DNA of 10,002 bases, taken from Prevotellaceae bacterium. Lineage in GTDB: Bacteria; Bacteroidota; Bacteroidia; Bacteroidales; UBA932. Of the stretch, positions 1-5,478 are shown piece by piece; within the stretch, counting starts at the first letter, position 1; the number at the start of each line of letters is the position of its first letter. The DNA is taken from contig JAIRZR010000361.1 in assembly GCA_031267155.1 (NCBI GenBank), forward strand, positions 1-10,002. Reading direction: 5' to 3'. The translations under genes were made by a program, and so were the position numbers. Under the pieces are notes generated by a model that saw only the letters and a program-made list of their open reading frames with translations, made no database searches and was not told the DNA's origin.

Positions 1-957
1 CTGGACTCGTCCATCGTGTCGGCAATAGCAAAAAAATATGCTGCAAACAGGATAGAATCAAACGACGTCCAGAAGGCATGGTGGCCCCAGCTGCATTCCT
101 TTGCGATAGGTCTGGAAGGTTCTCCCGACCTGACTGCCGCCCGGAAAGTTGCCGATCACATCGGGACTGTGCATCACGAAGTGCATTTCACTATCCAGGA
201 AGGTCTGGACGCTGTGCGCGATGTTATCTATCATATCGAAACGTATGACGTAACCACTGTCCGCGCTTCCACTCCGATGTATTTGCTGGCGAGGGTAATC
301 CGTTCCATGGGAATCAAGATGGTGCTTTCCGGCGAAGGCGCCGACGAAATATTCGGAGGCTACCTGTACTTTCACAAAGCGCCCGACGCCAGGGCGCTGC
401 ACGAGGAAACCGTCAGGAAACTCGACAGACTGCATCTGTACGACTGCCTGCGCGCCAACAAATCGCTGGCGGCATGGGGCGTTGAAGGACGGGTGCCTTT
501 TCTGGACAAGGAATTTCTGGACGTTGCCATGCGTTTGAATCCCAATGATAAATTGAGCGGATTGAGAAGACGCATGGAAAAATGGATTCTGCGAAAGGCT
601 TTCGAAGACATGCTGCCCGAAAGCGTGGTATGGCGGCAAAAGGAACAGTTCTCCGACGGCGTAGGATACAACTGGATTGACACCCTGAAAAATACGGCCT
701 CTTCACAAATAAGCGATGAACAGTTTGCCAAAGCGGCAGAACGTTTTCCAATAAATCCTCCAATGTCAAAAGAGGAATATTATTACCGCGAAATCTACGA
801 AGAACTGTTTCCGTCCGATTCGGCGGCAAAAACAGTTCCCTCGGTGCCAAGCATCGCATGCAGTACGCCGATTGCACTGGAATGGGACGAAGCATTCAAA
901 AAGCTGATCGACCCTTCGGGAAGAGCCGTGAAATCGGTGCATAATGATTCCTATTGA
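1..957 (+). CDS. asnB: Asparagine synthase (glutamine-hydrolysing), C-terminal synthetase domain; 5' end outside window
   Basis: This enzyme makes asparagine from aspartate, glutamine and ATP in the cytoplasm. Only the synthetase (ATP-pyrophosphatase) half is visible, about 318 codons against roughly 550 for full-length AsnB; the N-terminal glutaminase domain lies upstream. The first visible codons read LDSSIVSAIA, the end of the SGGLDSS PP-loop. Further on come SGEGADEIFGGYLYFHKAP (about residues 111-129 of the visible part), the VEGRVPFLD block and WRQKEQFSDGVGY, all nearly identical to the conserved blocks of E. coli AsnB. The frame is open from base 1, so the GTG at 16 is an internal Val codon, not a start. 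The gene ends with tandem stops TGA TAA. The next gene follows on the same strand after a short gap with no visible terminator, so co-transcription is possible. Family assignment is very secure. Confidence 0.97.
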   Translation: MDSSIVSAIAKKYAANRIESNDVQKAWWPQLHSFAIGLEGSPDLTAARKVADHIGTVHHEVHFTIQEGLDAVRDVIYHIETYDVTTVRASTPMYLLARVIRSMGIKMVLSGEGADEIFGGYLYFHKAPDARALHEETVRKLDRLHLYDCLRANKSLAAWGVEGRVPFLDKEFLDVAMRLNPNDKLSGLRRRMEKWILRKAFEDMLPESVVWRQKEQFSDGVGYNWIDTLKNTASSQISDEQFAKAAERFPINPPMSKEEYYYREIYEELFPSDSAAKTVPSVPSIACSTPIALEWDEAFKKLIDPSGRAVKSVHNDSY

Positions 958-1017
958 TAATTGAAATAACATTTTTTAATGAACGTGATAAAAATCAATA
1001 TAATAAATACTATGACA

Positions 1018-2007
1018 ATGAATAAATTATTTTTGACCTTTATGCTTATGGGAGTTGCTATCTGTACAAAAGCGCAAAACAGCAATGATTACTACAAGAC
1101 TGGCGACCTTATCAGCCTGCATCGCCATACTGCCGGAAACGGTATCGCCATTGTTTTTCTCGGCGACGGTTTCAACAGGGAAGACTGCAGGAAAGGCGGA
1201 GTTTATGAGGAGAACTGTCGGAAAATGACGGATCTTTTTCTGGCAATGCCACTTATCCGCGATTTTAAGGATTATTTTGAGATCTGTGCCCGCGTGGATG
1301 TATCCAACGAACGGGGAGTTCGCAATTGTGTAGGCAATCCTGAAAAGTGTCCGGATAATGCTTACAGTTGTGGCCATCCGGAACTCAACTGGGACAAAAT
1401 CCGCAGCAATGCCACACTGGCAGCCGGCAAAAACGACCGCTCGGTTATCCTTATGGGTAACGGAATGATCGGCGGCTATGCCATGGGTGATGTGGCAGTC
1501 TATTCGGCTAACGAAGAAAGGAAAGCATTCTGGATGTTGCACGAATTTGTGGGACATATTGTCGGATGCATGCCCGACATGTACGTTGAGGATGGCGATA
1601 CTGTAAACGCTTCCGTCAGAAAGACAATAGACGAAAATCATGCCGTCGGCGAACTTTCGATGCTCGACTGGCGCAAGGATGCCAAAACCGTCTTTTGGAA
1701 GGACTTTATCGGTCGTCCCGGCTACGAAAAGGTGAGCGTATATCCTTCGGGATGGTATGGAATAAAGCTGGGCGAACTCTCCACCTGCGAAGATCACAGG
1801 AACACGGTGATGAGCTGGGGCAGAGTCGCTTATTTTACTGTTATGGAACGATATCAGCTATGGCGAAAGATACAGTCCCGCGCAGGCTTTCCGGCAGTAA
1901 CTTTCGACAAGTTTATCGAATATGACGCCATTAATCTGAAGGCGACAGACTGGTCGTGGACGCCGTACAAAGCGCTGGAATGGACTGATGAGCGTATCTG
2001 GAATTAG
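1018..2007 (+). CDS. Secreted M64-like (IgA-peptidase family) zinc metallopeptidase
   Basis: Probable exported zinc peptidase of the M64 family; the substrate is unknown, and the IgA-peptidase label comes from one clostridial member only. I chose the ATG at 1018 because it gives a standard signal peptide (MNKLFLTFMLMGVAICTKAQ, cut after about residue 20); in-frame ATGs at 979 and 1012 only add an odd polar extension. The mature protein has the family-like IAIVFLGDGF near residues 43-52, a putative zinc motif HEFVGH at 175-180 followed by CMPDMY, and a C-terminal DHRNTVMS...YFTVMERYQLW stretch that matches the usual tail, where a Cys/Ser-Met segment precedes the final helix. Oddities: the motif is H-E-x-x-G-H, one residue longer than HExxH, and the usual DEY after it reads DMY, so activity is not guaranteed. 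Length 329 aa. It may share the asnB transcript and ends 30 nt before a strong terminator. Confidence 0.82.
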   Translation: MNKLFLTFMLMGVAICTKAQNSNDYYKTGDLISLHRHTAGNGIAIVFLGDGFNREDCRKGGVYEENCRKMTDLFLAMPLIRDFKDYFEICARVDVSNERGVRNCVGNPEKCPDNAYSCGHPELNWDKIRSNATLAAGKNDRSVILMGNGMIGGYAMGDVAVYSANEERKAFWMLHEFVGHIVGCMPDMYVEDGDTVNASVRKTIDENHAVGELSMLDWRKDAKTVFWKDFIGRPGYEKVSVYPSGWYGIKLGELSTCEDHRNTVMSWGRVAYFTVMERYQLWRKIQSRAGFPAVTFDKFIEYDAINLKATDWSWTPYKALEWTDERIWN

Positions 2008-2036
2008 GGATTGCATCACGCTAAAATTATGCAAAA

Positions 2037-2061
2037 AACCCATCTGTTAGACAGATGGGTT
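2037..2061. terminator. Bidirectional intrinsic terminator between convergent genes
   Basis: A perfect 10-bp stem (AACCCATCTG / CAGATGGGTT) with a 5-nt loop TTAGA. On the plus strand it is followed by TTAATTTTC; on the minus strand by a run of T (complement of A2033-A2038). It lies 30 nt after the stop of the M64 gene and 31 nt after the stop of the DUF1573 gene, the position expected for a terminator shared by convergent transcripts. Confidence 0.92.
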
Positions 2062-2091
2062 TAATTTTCTCAACCTGTTGAGCGATGTTTA

Positions 2092-3135
2092 TTATTCCAT
2101 TTCGGCCTTTACAGTGATTCTCAATAATGATTTTTGAGGATCGTTTGTAGCAAGATATATCATAGCCGCATTATTTCCTTTTTTAAGGTTTTTAGCTGAA
2201 AATTTGACTGTGCCTGTCTTGCCTGCCTTGATTTTCAAGTCTTTTTTCAGAGCAAGGGTAAAGGCGTCATTGTCTGTGGAGAACGATTTAATCAAAAGAT
2301 CGGCATTTCCAATATTCTTGATTTCTATTACGCCCGAAGCGCTGTTTTCAGTTGACTTTCCCAAATCGATAGCAGAACTGACAACTTCGCTTGCCGGATA
2401 TTTTTCCGCCTGTTCGATTTTTTCAGCGACAATGCTTGTAACATTGATGGATTCCTCGCCATTTCCCGCCTTGACAGTGATTTTATCATTGCTGTATCCG
2501 AATTTTTTACGTTTTTCTCCGTTCACGCTTATTATTATCTGACCCTTCTGCCTCGGTTCCAGGGACGCCGGAACAGCATTTACAGTAATATATTCCGGAA
2601 CAGTTCCGAAAGAGACGTTTACGGCGCTTTCGCCGGCATTGGCTATCTCAATCGTCTGGGAAGGAGTGGTCTGCTTTGAAGAAATCTGCAAAAACGAAAA
2701 ATCTCTTTTGTTCTTTGACCTTAATTCGCCGAAAGTTTGAGGATAAGTAACAGTCAGATCCTCCGGTTTTTTTGTAACATTACCTTTAATATGAAGGATA
2801 ACATTTGGTAATCCTCCGGCTTTAACAGTCAGCACTTTATCAAAAGGTCCCGCAGAAGTTCTGTAAGTAGCCAGAACTTCGCCTGTCTCTCCGGGTTTCA
2901 CCGGCTCTTTAGTCCATCCGGGCGTAGTACATCCGCACGACGCCTGAACATTATTAATTACCACAGGTTTATCGCCTGTATTTTTGAATTTGAAAGCATG
3001 AGTAACAGAACCCAGCTCTTCCTGAAGCGTACCGAAATCATGCACCGTTTCGTCAAACTCTATTTTTTGAGCGCCGGCGCTGAAAACGAACAATAAAATT
3101 CCTAAACTTCCTAATGTTTTAATTACTCTATTCAT
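2092..3135 (-). CDS. Secreted DUF1573-domain protein
   Basis: An exported 347-aa protein of the DUF1573 family, common in Bacteroidota and without an established biochemical role; the fold is immunoglobulin-like (ASH/PapD-like). Residues 1-23 (MNRVIKTLGSLGILLFVFSA then GAQ) form a signal peptide. Residues 24-120 hold the hallmark DUF1573 unit: VHDFGTL, FKFKNTGDKPVVI, then SCGCTTPGW (Cys67, Cys69) and the PGETGEV turn. Two further Ig-like repeats follow, roughly 128-240 and 255-345, with the second showing the same IKNIGNADL pattern. The frame is open upstream to 3228, but the ATG at 3135 is the start: the signal peptide begins there and a promoter at 3186-3217 would start transcription downstream of the longer start. 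It is probably transcribed alone and ends at the terminator at 2037-2061. Confidence 0.93.
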   Translation of the reverse strand: MNRVIKTLGSLGILLFVFSAGAQKIEFDETVHDFGTLQEELGSVTHAFKFKNTGDKPVVINNVQASCGCTTPGWTKEPVKPGETGEVLATYRTSAGPFDKVLTVKAGGLPNVILHIKGNVTKKPEDLTVTYPQTFGELRSKNKRDFSFLQISSKQTTPSQTIEIANAGESAVNVSFGTVPEYITVNAVPASLEPRQKGQIIISVNGEKRKKFGYSNDKITVKAGNGEESINVTSIVAEKIEQAEKYPASEVVSSAIDLGKSTENSASGVIEIKNIGNADLLIKSFSTDNDAFTLALKKDLKIKAGKTGTVKFSAKNLKKGNNAAMIYLATNDPQKSLLRITVKAEME

Positions 3136-3185
3136 ATCATTAATTTTTATATTTTTTACTCTTATTACTACATGCAAAAATCGTG

Positions 3186-3217
3186 CAAAGGTAAGCATTT
3201 TAAATTGTTCTCTCCAA
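3186..3217 (-). promoter_or_regulatory. Bacteroidota-type promoter for the DUF1573 gene
   Basis: On the minus strand, a TTG (-33 element, 3217-3215) is followed by a 21-nt spacer and TACCTTTG (-7 element, 3193-3186). This fits the known Bacteroides consensus TTTG-N19-21-TAnnTTTG. Transcription would begin near 3179, about 45 nt before the ATG at 3135. This fixes the gene start and argues that the DUF1573 gene is not simply read through from the upstream nitrilase gene. Confidence 0.85.
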
Positions 3218-3255
3218 ATTTTTAACATTAATTACAAATTTTTATGATTTTTGAA

Positions 3256-4020
3256 TCATTCCAGAATGAATTTGTCTGCATCTGCAAGCGCCGGAAACTT
3301 ATTGCGAAAATCCTTGAGTAACTGAATATTTACACTCCCCGAAACAGCTTCTTCCCTGCCTGTGTCGGATGAAATTATTGTTTTCCCCAAAAAATCGATT
3401 AAGGCGCTTCCTCCATTATATTTTGCAGCCGGATCGGAACCGGTGCGGTTAACTCCGGCAACATAACACTGGTTTTCTATCGCCCGCGCCGGCAGCAGGG
3501 CATTCCATGCGCCAATGCGGGAAACAGGCCAGTTGGCAACATAAATAATCATGTCGTAATCGCCCCTGTTGCGCGAAAAAACAGGGAAACGGATATCATA
3601 ACATACCTGCAACAGTATCCTGAATCCTCCGTATTCCACGACCACGCGCCCGTTTCCTGCCGTATATTTCCCTGTTTCGCCCGCAAAAGAAAACAAATGT
3701 CGTTTGTCGTATATGGAACAGCTGCCGTCGGGTTTCACAAAGTGGAAACGATTGTAATATTTGCCGTTTTCTTCTGTGGCAATGCTTCCGGCAATTGCGG
3801 AATTTTTCTCTTCCGCCAGACTCCGTAGCCAGGCAAGTGTGGCGGTATTTGCTTTTTCGGCAATATTCAATGGCGACATACAAAAGCCCGTAGTAAACAT
3901 TTCGGGAAGAATAATAAGGTCTGCCCGGGCTGAAGAATTAATCAGGTCTTCGATATGTTTCCTGTTATTTTCAGGCGATTGCCAGGCTATATCCATTTGC
4001 AGTAATAAAATATCCATCAT
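3256..4020 (-). CDS. Carbon-nitrogen hydrolase, omega-amidase (YafV/Nit2) type
   Basis: Cytoplasmic nitrilase-superfamily amidase of 254 aa, close in length to E. coli YafV (about 256). Members of this branch hydrolyse the alpha-keto amides 2-oxoglutaramate and 2-oxosuccinamate, the side products of glutamine and asparagine transamination. The catalytic triad is intact: Glu40 in ILPEMFTTGF, Lys106 in YDKRHLF, and Cys140 in LQVCYDIRFP; the following NWPVSRIGAW and PARAIENQCYVAGVNR blocks are typical of YafV-like enzymes. The start is ATG at 4020 (a second ATG follows at 4017). A TTG at 4035 is in frame but falls inside a likely -7 box and can be dismissed. There is no signal peptide. Substrate assignment comes from family resemblance only; another small keto-amide or amide is possible. 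Confidence 0.93.
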   Translation of the reverse strand: MMDILLLQMDIAWQSPENNRKHIEDLINSSARADLIILPEMFTTGFCMSPLNIAEKANTATLAWLRSLAEEKNSAIAGSIATEENGKYYNRFHFVKPDGSCSIYDKRHLFSFAGETGKYTAGNGRVVVEYGGFRILLQVCYDIRFPVFSRNRGDYDMIIYVANWPVSRIGAWNALLPARAIENQCYVAGVNRTGSDPAAKYNGGSALIDFLGKTIISSDTGREEAVSGSVNIQLLKDFRNKFPALADADKFILE

Positions 4021-4032
4021 TAAATTTTTTGA

Positions 4033-4040
4033 CAAAATTA
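4033..4040 (-). promoter_or_regulatory. Candidate -7 box for the nitrilase gene
   Basis: The minus strand reads TAATTTTG, which fits TAnnTTTG, 12 nt before the ATG at 4020. No TTG lies at the proper 19-21 nt distance upstream, so the -33 element is missing or diverged. Transcription from here would give a leader of only a few bases. Confidence 0.45.
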
Positions 4041-4055
4041 ATCTTTTTCTTCAAT

Positions 4056-4077
4056 ATTATGCCGGGTACAGCATAAT
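4056..4077. repeat. Hairpin upstream of the nitrilase gene
   Basis: ATTATGC (4056-4062) pairs with GCATAAT (4071-4077) around an 8-nt loop. It lies just upstream of the nitrilase -7 box. It overlaps by two bases a second, mutually exclusive 8-bp stem, ATGTTTCA (4076-4083) with TGAAACAT (4094-4101). It may be an operator or only the edge of the repeat block that starts at 4075. Confidence 0.4.
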
Positions 4078-4247
4078 GTTTCACGGTTTGTCCTGAAACA
4101 TCTCATAGGGTGTACGACAAAAATCCGCTTTCGTGCAGATGCATGAAGCATTTTTCAGACTTGTTTTGTCTTTCGGCCCGCCAGGTGGGGTGTTAAAAAT
4201 CTTACATGTATTATACCACGCGCGGGGCAGTTTTGTGCATTGCGGGA

Positions 4248-4308
4248 AAACTCCGTAAGGAGTTTAAGATGGATAACCCCGAACAAGCGCAGCGCAGTTC
4301 GGGGTAAA
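4248..4308 (+). repeat. Two-hairpin module, copy A
   Basis: The first hairpin is AAACTCC (4248-4254), GTAA loop, GGAGTTT (4259-4265), a perfect 7-bp stem closed by a GNRA-type tetraloop. After 7 nt comes a larger hairpin starting with ATAACCCCG at 4273: ACCCCGAAC (4276-4284) pairs with GTTCGGGGT (4297-4305) around a 12-nt loop rich in AGCGCAGCG. CGCAGTTC (4293-4300) can also pair with GAACTGCG (4321-4328), so an alternative fold exists. Copy B at 4387-4444 has the same order and spacing on the opposite strand. Confidence 0.75.
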
Positions 4309-4336
4309 CTGTCGTTATCAGAACTGCGAAGTAGGT

Positions 4337-4352
4337 TCAACCTTTCGGTTGA
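4337..4352. repeat. Small hairpin between the two module copies
   Basis: TCAACC (4337-4342) pairs with GGTTGA (4347-4352) around a TTTC loop. It lies close to the middle of the block bounded by the 10-bp inverted repeats, between module copies A and B. Confidence 0.55.
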
Positions 4353-4386
4353 TTCAAGGCCTTACAGAGTTGTGGAGGAGAGGCGT

Positions 4387-4444
4387 TTTACCCGTGCTGC
4401 GCTTTGCTTGCACGGGGTTATCAAAATTGGACGCCTACGGCGTC
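4387..4444 (-). repeat. Two-hairpin module, copy B (inverted)
   Basis: Read on the minus strand: GACGCC, GTA loop, GGCGTC (4444-4430), an 8-nt spacer, then ATAACCCCG and a hairpin in which CCCGTGC pairs with GCACGGG, ending in GGGTAAA at 4387. Compared with copy A, 29 of 35 aligned bases of the large hairpin are identical. The stem change AA to TG on one side is matched by TT to CA on the other, so pairing is kept, apart from one G missing from the 3' arm. The small hairpin differs in sequence but keeps its place and form. Confidence 0.75.
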
Positions 4445-4535
4445 AAAAAGATGTGAAACATTTCTACATTTTTATCTCACAATTTTAGCCCGTGCACAGT
4501 ATAAAAAATAATTGCGTTCCATTTTATGAATTACA

Positions 4536-4721
4536 ATAATGTCACGTCTTCGGCGTTTTATAAGGTTTGTGTTTGTTGTTTTGCGATAAAATAACATCCC
4601 TTCGGATTTTTTTATGCTGATATTCAAGCCTATTCTCATTAGATAAACCCGAAGGGTTGAAATTATTATAGAAAAAAAGCGATAAAGCAAATAATGTTAA
4701 ACCCAGAAAGAGTGACATTAT
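4536..4721. repeat. Second small element with 10-bp inverted ends
   Basis: ATAATGTCAC (4536-4545) and GTGACATTAT (4712-4721) are perfect inverted repeats, and similarity continues weakly inward (TCTTCGGCGTTT against TTTCTGGGTTT). Inside are three short hairpins: ACGTC-TTC-GGCGT (4544-4556, one G-T pair), ATCC-CTTC-GGAT (4596-4607) and AACCC-GAA-GGGTT (4646-4658). CCCTTCGG (4598-4605) and CCGAAGGG (4649-4656) can also pair with each other. The 186-bp size and the ends suggest a MITE-like unit; no convincing target duplication is seen. The termini resemble those of the block at 4075-4462 (both contain AATGT...CAC). Confidence 0.45.
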
Positions 4722-4763
4722 ATTGGGAAAAATATTTTGCGATAATTCATGTCATTTTTGACA

Positions 4764-4787
4764 GCCCACCGCAAGGGTCGCCCCTAC
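4764..4787 (-). repeat. Fragment of a GTAGGGGCGACCC-type dispersed repeat
   Basis: The minus strand begins GTAGGGGCGACCCTTGCGG and continues TGGGC. I recall highly similar GC-rich REP-like sequences from unrelated bacteria; this is memory and not a search result. The local base composition is much more G+C-rich than the flanking A/T-rich DNA. Here the palindrome is imperfect, as in a decayed or partial copy. Confidence 0.35.
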
Positions 4788-4802
4788 ATCGTCGCGGCAA
4801 TG

Positions 4803-4820
4803 ATTGTTGTTGCCAACAAT
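4803..4820. repeat. Hairpin
   Basis: ATTGTTG (4803-4809) pairs perfectly with CAACAAT (4814-4820) around a TTGC loop. No T-run follows on either strand, so it is not a standard terminator. Role unknown. Confidence 0.45.
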
Positions 4821-4858
4821 ACCGAATAATATCATAAGGTCAATATTGTTGTCGTCCA

Positions 4859-5129
4859 ATGCAGGATATTGTTTTTAAACGGCAGAAAGATTTGCAGTCG
4901 ATTTACGGAGAACTTGTATCTACAGGTATCTACAGCTGTCCACAGTGTCAAACCGGATAATATAAGTACCTTTCCGGGGCGTAAGCTTTCCCCTCTTTAT
5001 CAGGGAGAGATGGGCAACAGTTATAATCTGCGCATGGAAGGCAGTCGCATTAAACATACTATGGGAAGCGTTTCAATCAAAATGTATGATAAATTTGTGA
5101 AAAATATAAATATTATGTCTCTGAATTGA
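4859..5129 (+). pseudogene. Frameshifted fragment of an uncharacterised protein gene
   Basis: Two reading frames join into one plausible protein segment. From 4859 the frame reads MQDIVFKRQKDLQSIYGEL; the other frame then gives VSTAVHSVKPDNISTF, YQGEMGNSYNLRMEGSRIKH and MGSVSIKMYDKF, ending at TGA 5127-5129. The frames meet at a perfect 10-bp tandem duplication (4916-4935); removing one copy yields a continuous reading frame, so the duplication explains the +1 shift. Upstream, the frame hits a stop at 4835. I recall a family of longer bacterial proteins of unknown function with a similar IEGTRIKHxMGxxSIKMYDKFG core, in which the sequence continues well past KMYDKF; here the similarity stops there, so the 3' end is also lost. 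The function of that family is not known to me. The alternative, an 86-aa expressed protein from TTG 4869, is less likely. Confidence 0.6.
4916..4935. repeat. 10-bp tandem duplication causing a frameshift
   Basis: GTATCTACAG occurs twice head-to-tail (4916-4925 and 4926-4935). As 10 is not a multiple of 3, the extra copy shifts the frame of the surrounding gene remnant. Confidence 0.9.
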
Positions 5130-5140
5130 GAAAAGAAGTT

Positions 5141-5243
5141 ATTGTTAGGTCTCAAAAAATCAAAGAAATATCGATCATTCCGGTTCTTTCATACTAAAGT
5201 TTCTTGCCAAAATTACACTAAGTTTAATTGTTAGGTACTAAAA
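5141..5243. repeat. Pair of direct repeats upstream of the SGNH operon
   Basis: ATTGTTAGGT followed by three variable bases and AAAA occurs at 5141-5157 and at 5227-5243, starting 86 bp apart (14 of 17 bases identical). They could be operator sites or the scar of an insertion. They lie 90-190 bp upstream of the -7 box of the SGNH operon. Confidence 0.45.
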
Positions 5244-5330
5244 TATCCTCAATTGAATCCCGCAGCTTAGCGCGACAAATTGAATTGCTCCGGTTTTTAT
5301 CCGTCTGTATTCATATTGAGAATTTTCATG

Positions 5331-5338
5331 TACTTTTG
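5331..5338 (+). promoter_or_regulatory. Candidate -7 box for the 36-aa ORF/SGNH/MBL operon
   Basis: TACTTTTG fits TAnnTTTG exactly and lies 29 nt before the ATG at 5368. A TTG exists at 5316-5318 but only 12 nt away, so the -33 element is weak or non-standard. With no gene on this strand nearby upstream, this is the best candidate for the operon promoter. Confidence 0.6.
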
Positions 5339-5367
5339 CATTTGCAATTTTTAAAACAGTAATTTAT

Positions 5368-5478
5368 ATGGGAACATTAAATATTGAAACCGTCAATCCG
5401 AAAGCTGAAATGCTTTTGTTGAATTTGGCTGAAACAGATGCAGATTATTTTAAATTAAAACTGTACAGCAATGAATAA
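5368..5478 (+). CDS. Small ORF (36 aa) overlapping the SGNH hydrolase start
   Basis: The reading frame runs MGTLNIETVNPKAEMLLLNL then AETDADYFKLKLYSNE, ending with TAA at 5476-5478. It begins 29 nt after a good -7 box, has an A/T-rich leader, and its last codons overlap the ATG of the SGNH gene in the string ATGAATAA, an arrangement that allows translational coupling. The pattern TLNIETxNPKAxxLLxxLAE resembles the N-terminal part of small Bacteroidota proteins, some antitoxin-like, in which a beta strand and an NxKA-LL helix open the chain; at 36 aa it would be shorter than those. It may therefore be a real micro-protein, a leader cistron, or the truncated head of a once longer gene. Its own function cannot be stated. 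Confidence 0.42.
   Translation: MGTLNIETVNPKAEMLLLNLAETDADYFKLKLYSNE

Larger units (their letters stand above)
4075..4462. repeat. Palindrome-rich repeat block bounded by 10-bp inverted repeats
   Basis: AATGTTTCAC at 4075-4084 and GTGAAACATT at 4453-4462 are perfect reverse complements 388 bp apart, end to end. Between them lie at least four hairpins, including two inverted copies of one two-hairpin module (described separately) and a GACAAAA / TTTTGTC pair (4116-4122, 4164-4170). The layout resembles a non-autonomous MITE-like or REP-like intergenic element. I did not find a clear target-site duplication. From memory, not from a search, the segment around 4430-4500 resembles sequence that recurs in several Bacteroidales genomes. 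No transposase is encoded. Confidence 0.5.
4041..5330. other. Gene-poor, repeat-rich intergenic region (overview)
   Basis: Nearly 1.3 kb lies between the divergent nitrilase gene and the SGNH operon with no intact protein gene that I accept. Reading left to right it holds: a hairpin at 4056-4077; a palindrome-rich block bounded by a 10-bp inverted repeat (4075-4462); a second, smaller block bounded by another 10-bp inverted repeat (4536-4721); a fragment of a GC-rich dispersed repeat (4764-4787); a hairpin (4803-4820); a frameshifted gene remnant (4859-5129); and a pair of direct repeats (5141-5243). The short stretches 4463-4535, 4722-4763 and 5244-5330 show nothing further that I can name. 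I see no tRNA or rRNA gene. Confidence 0.8.

Noticed and set aside
979..1017. Upstream ATGs (979, 1012) as the start of the M64-like gene
   Set aside because: They add a polar stretch before an otherwise complete signal peptide that starts at 1018.
3136..3228. N-terminal extension of the DUF1573 protein from 3228
   Set aside because: It would begin upstream of the promoter at 3186-3217 and hide the signal peptide 31 residues into the protein.
4081..4260. Minus-strand open stretch ending in DFCRTPYEMFQDKP and a stop at 4081-4083
   Set aside because: The TPYEMF ending recalls the C-termini of some transposases, but there is no DDE motif or further family signal upstream, and the frame meets stops shortly before. 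It overlaps the repeat block, so chance is more likely than a transposase remnant.
4240..4488. 82-codon plus-strand open frame across the hairpin block
   Set aside because: It reads straight through both inverted hairpin modules, has no proper start context, and its composition (many Arg and Ser) is what G+C-rich palindromes yield. Open frames also run on the opposite strand over the same DNA. I read it as a by-product of the repeat.
4075..4721. CRISPR array
   Set aside because: The repeats are inverted, not direct, and have no regular spacing and no uniform repeat unit. No cas gene is present.
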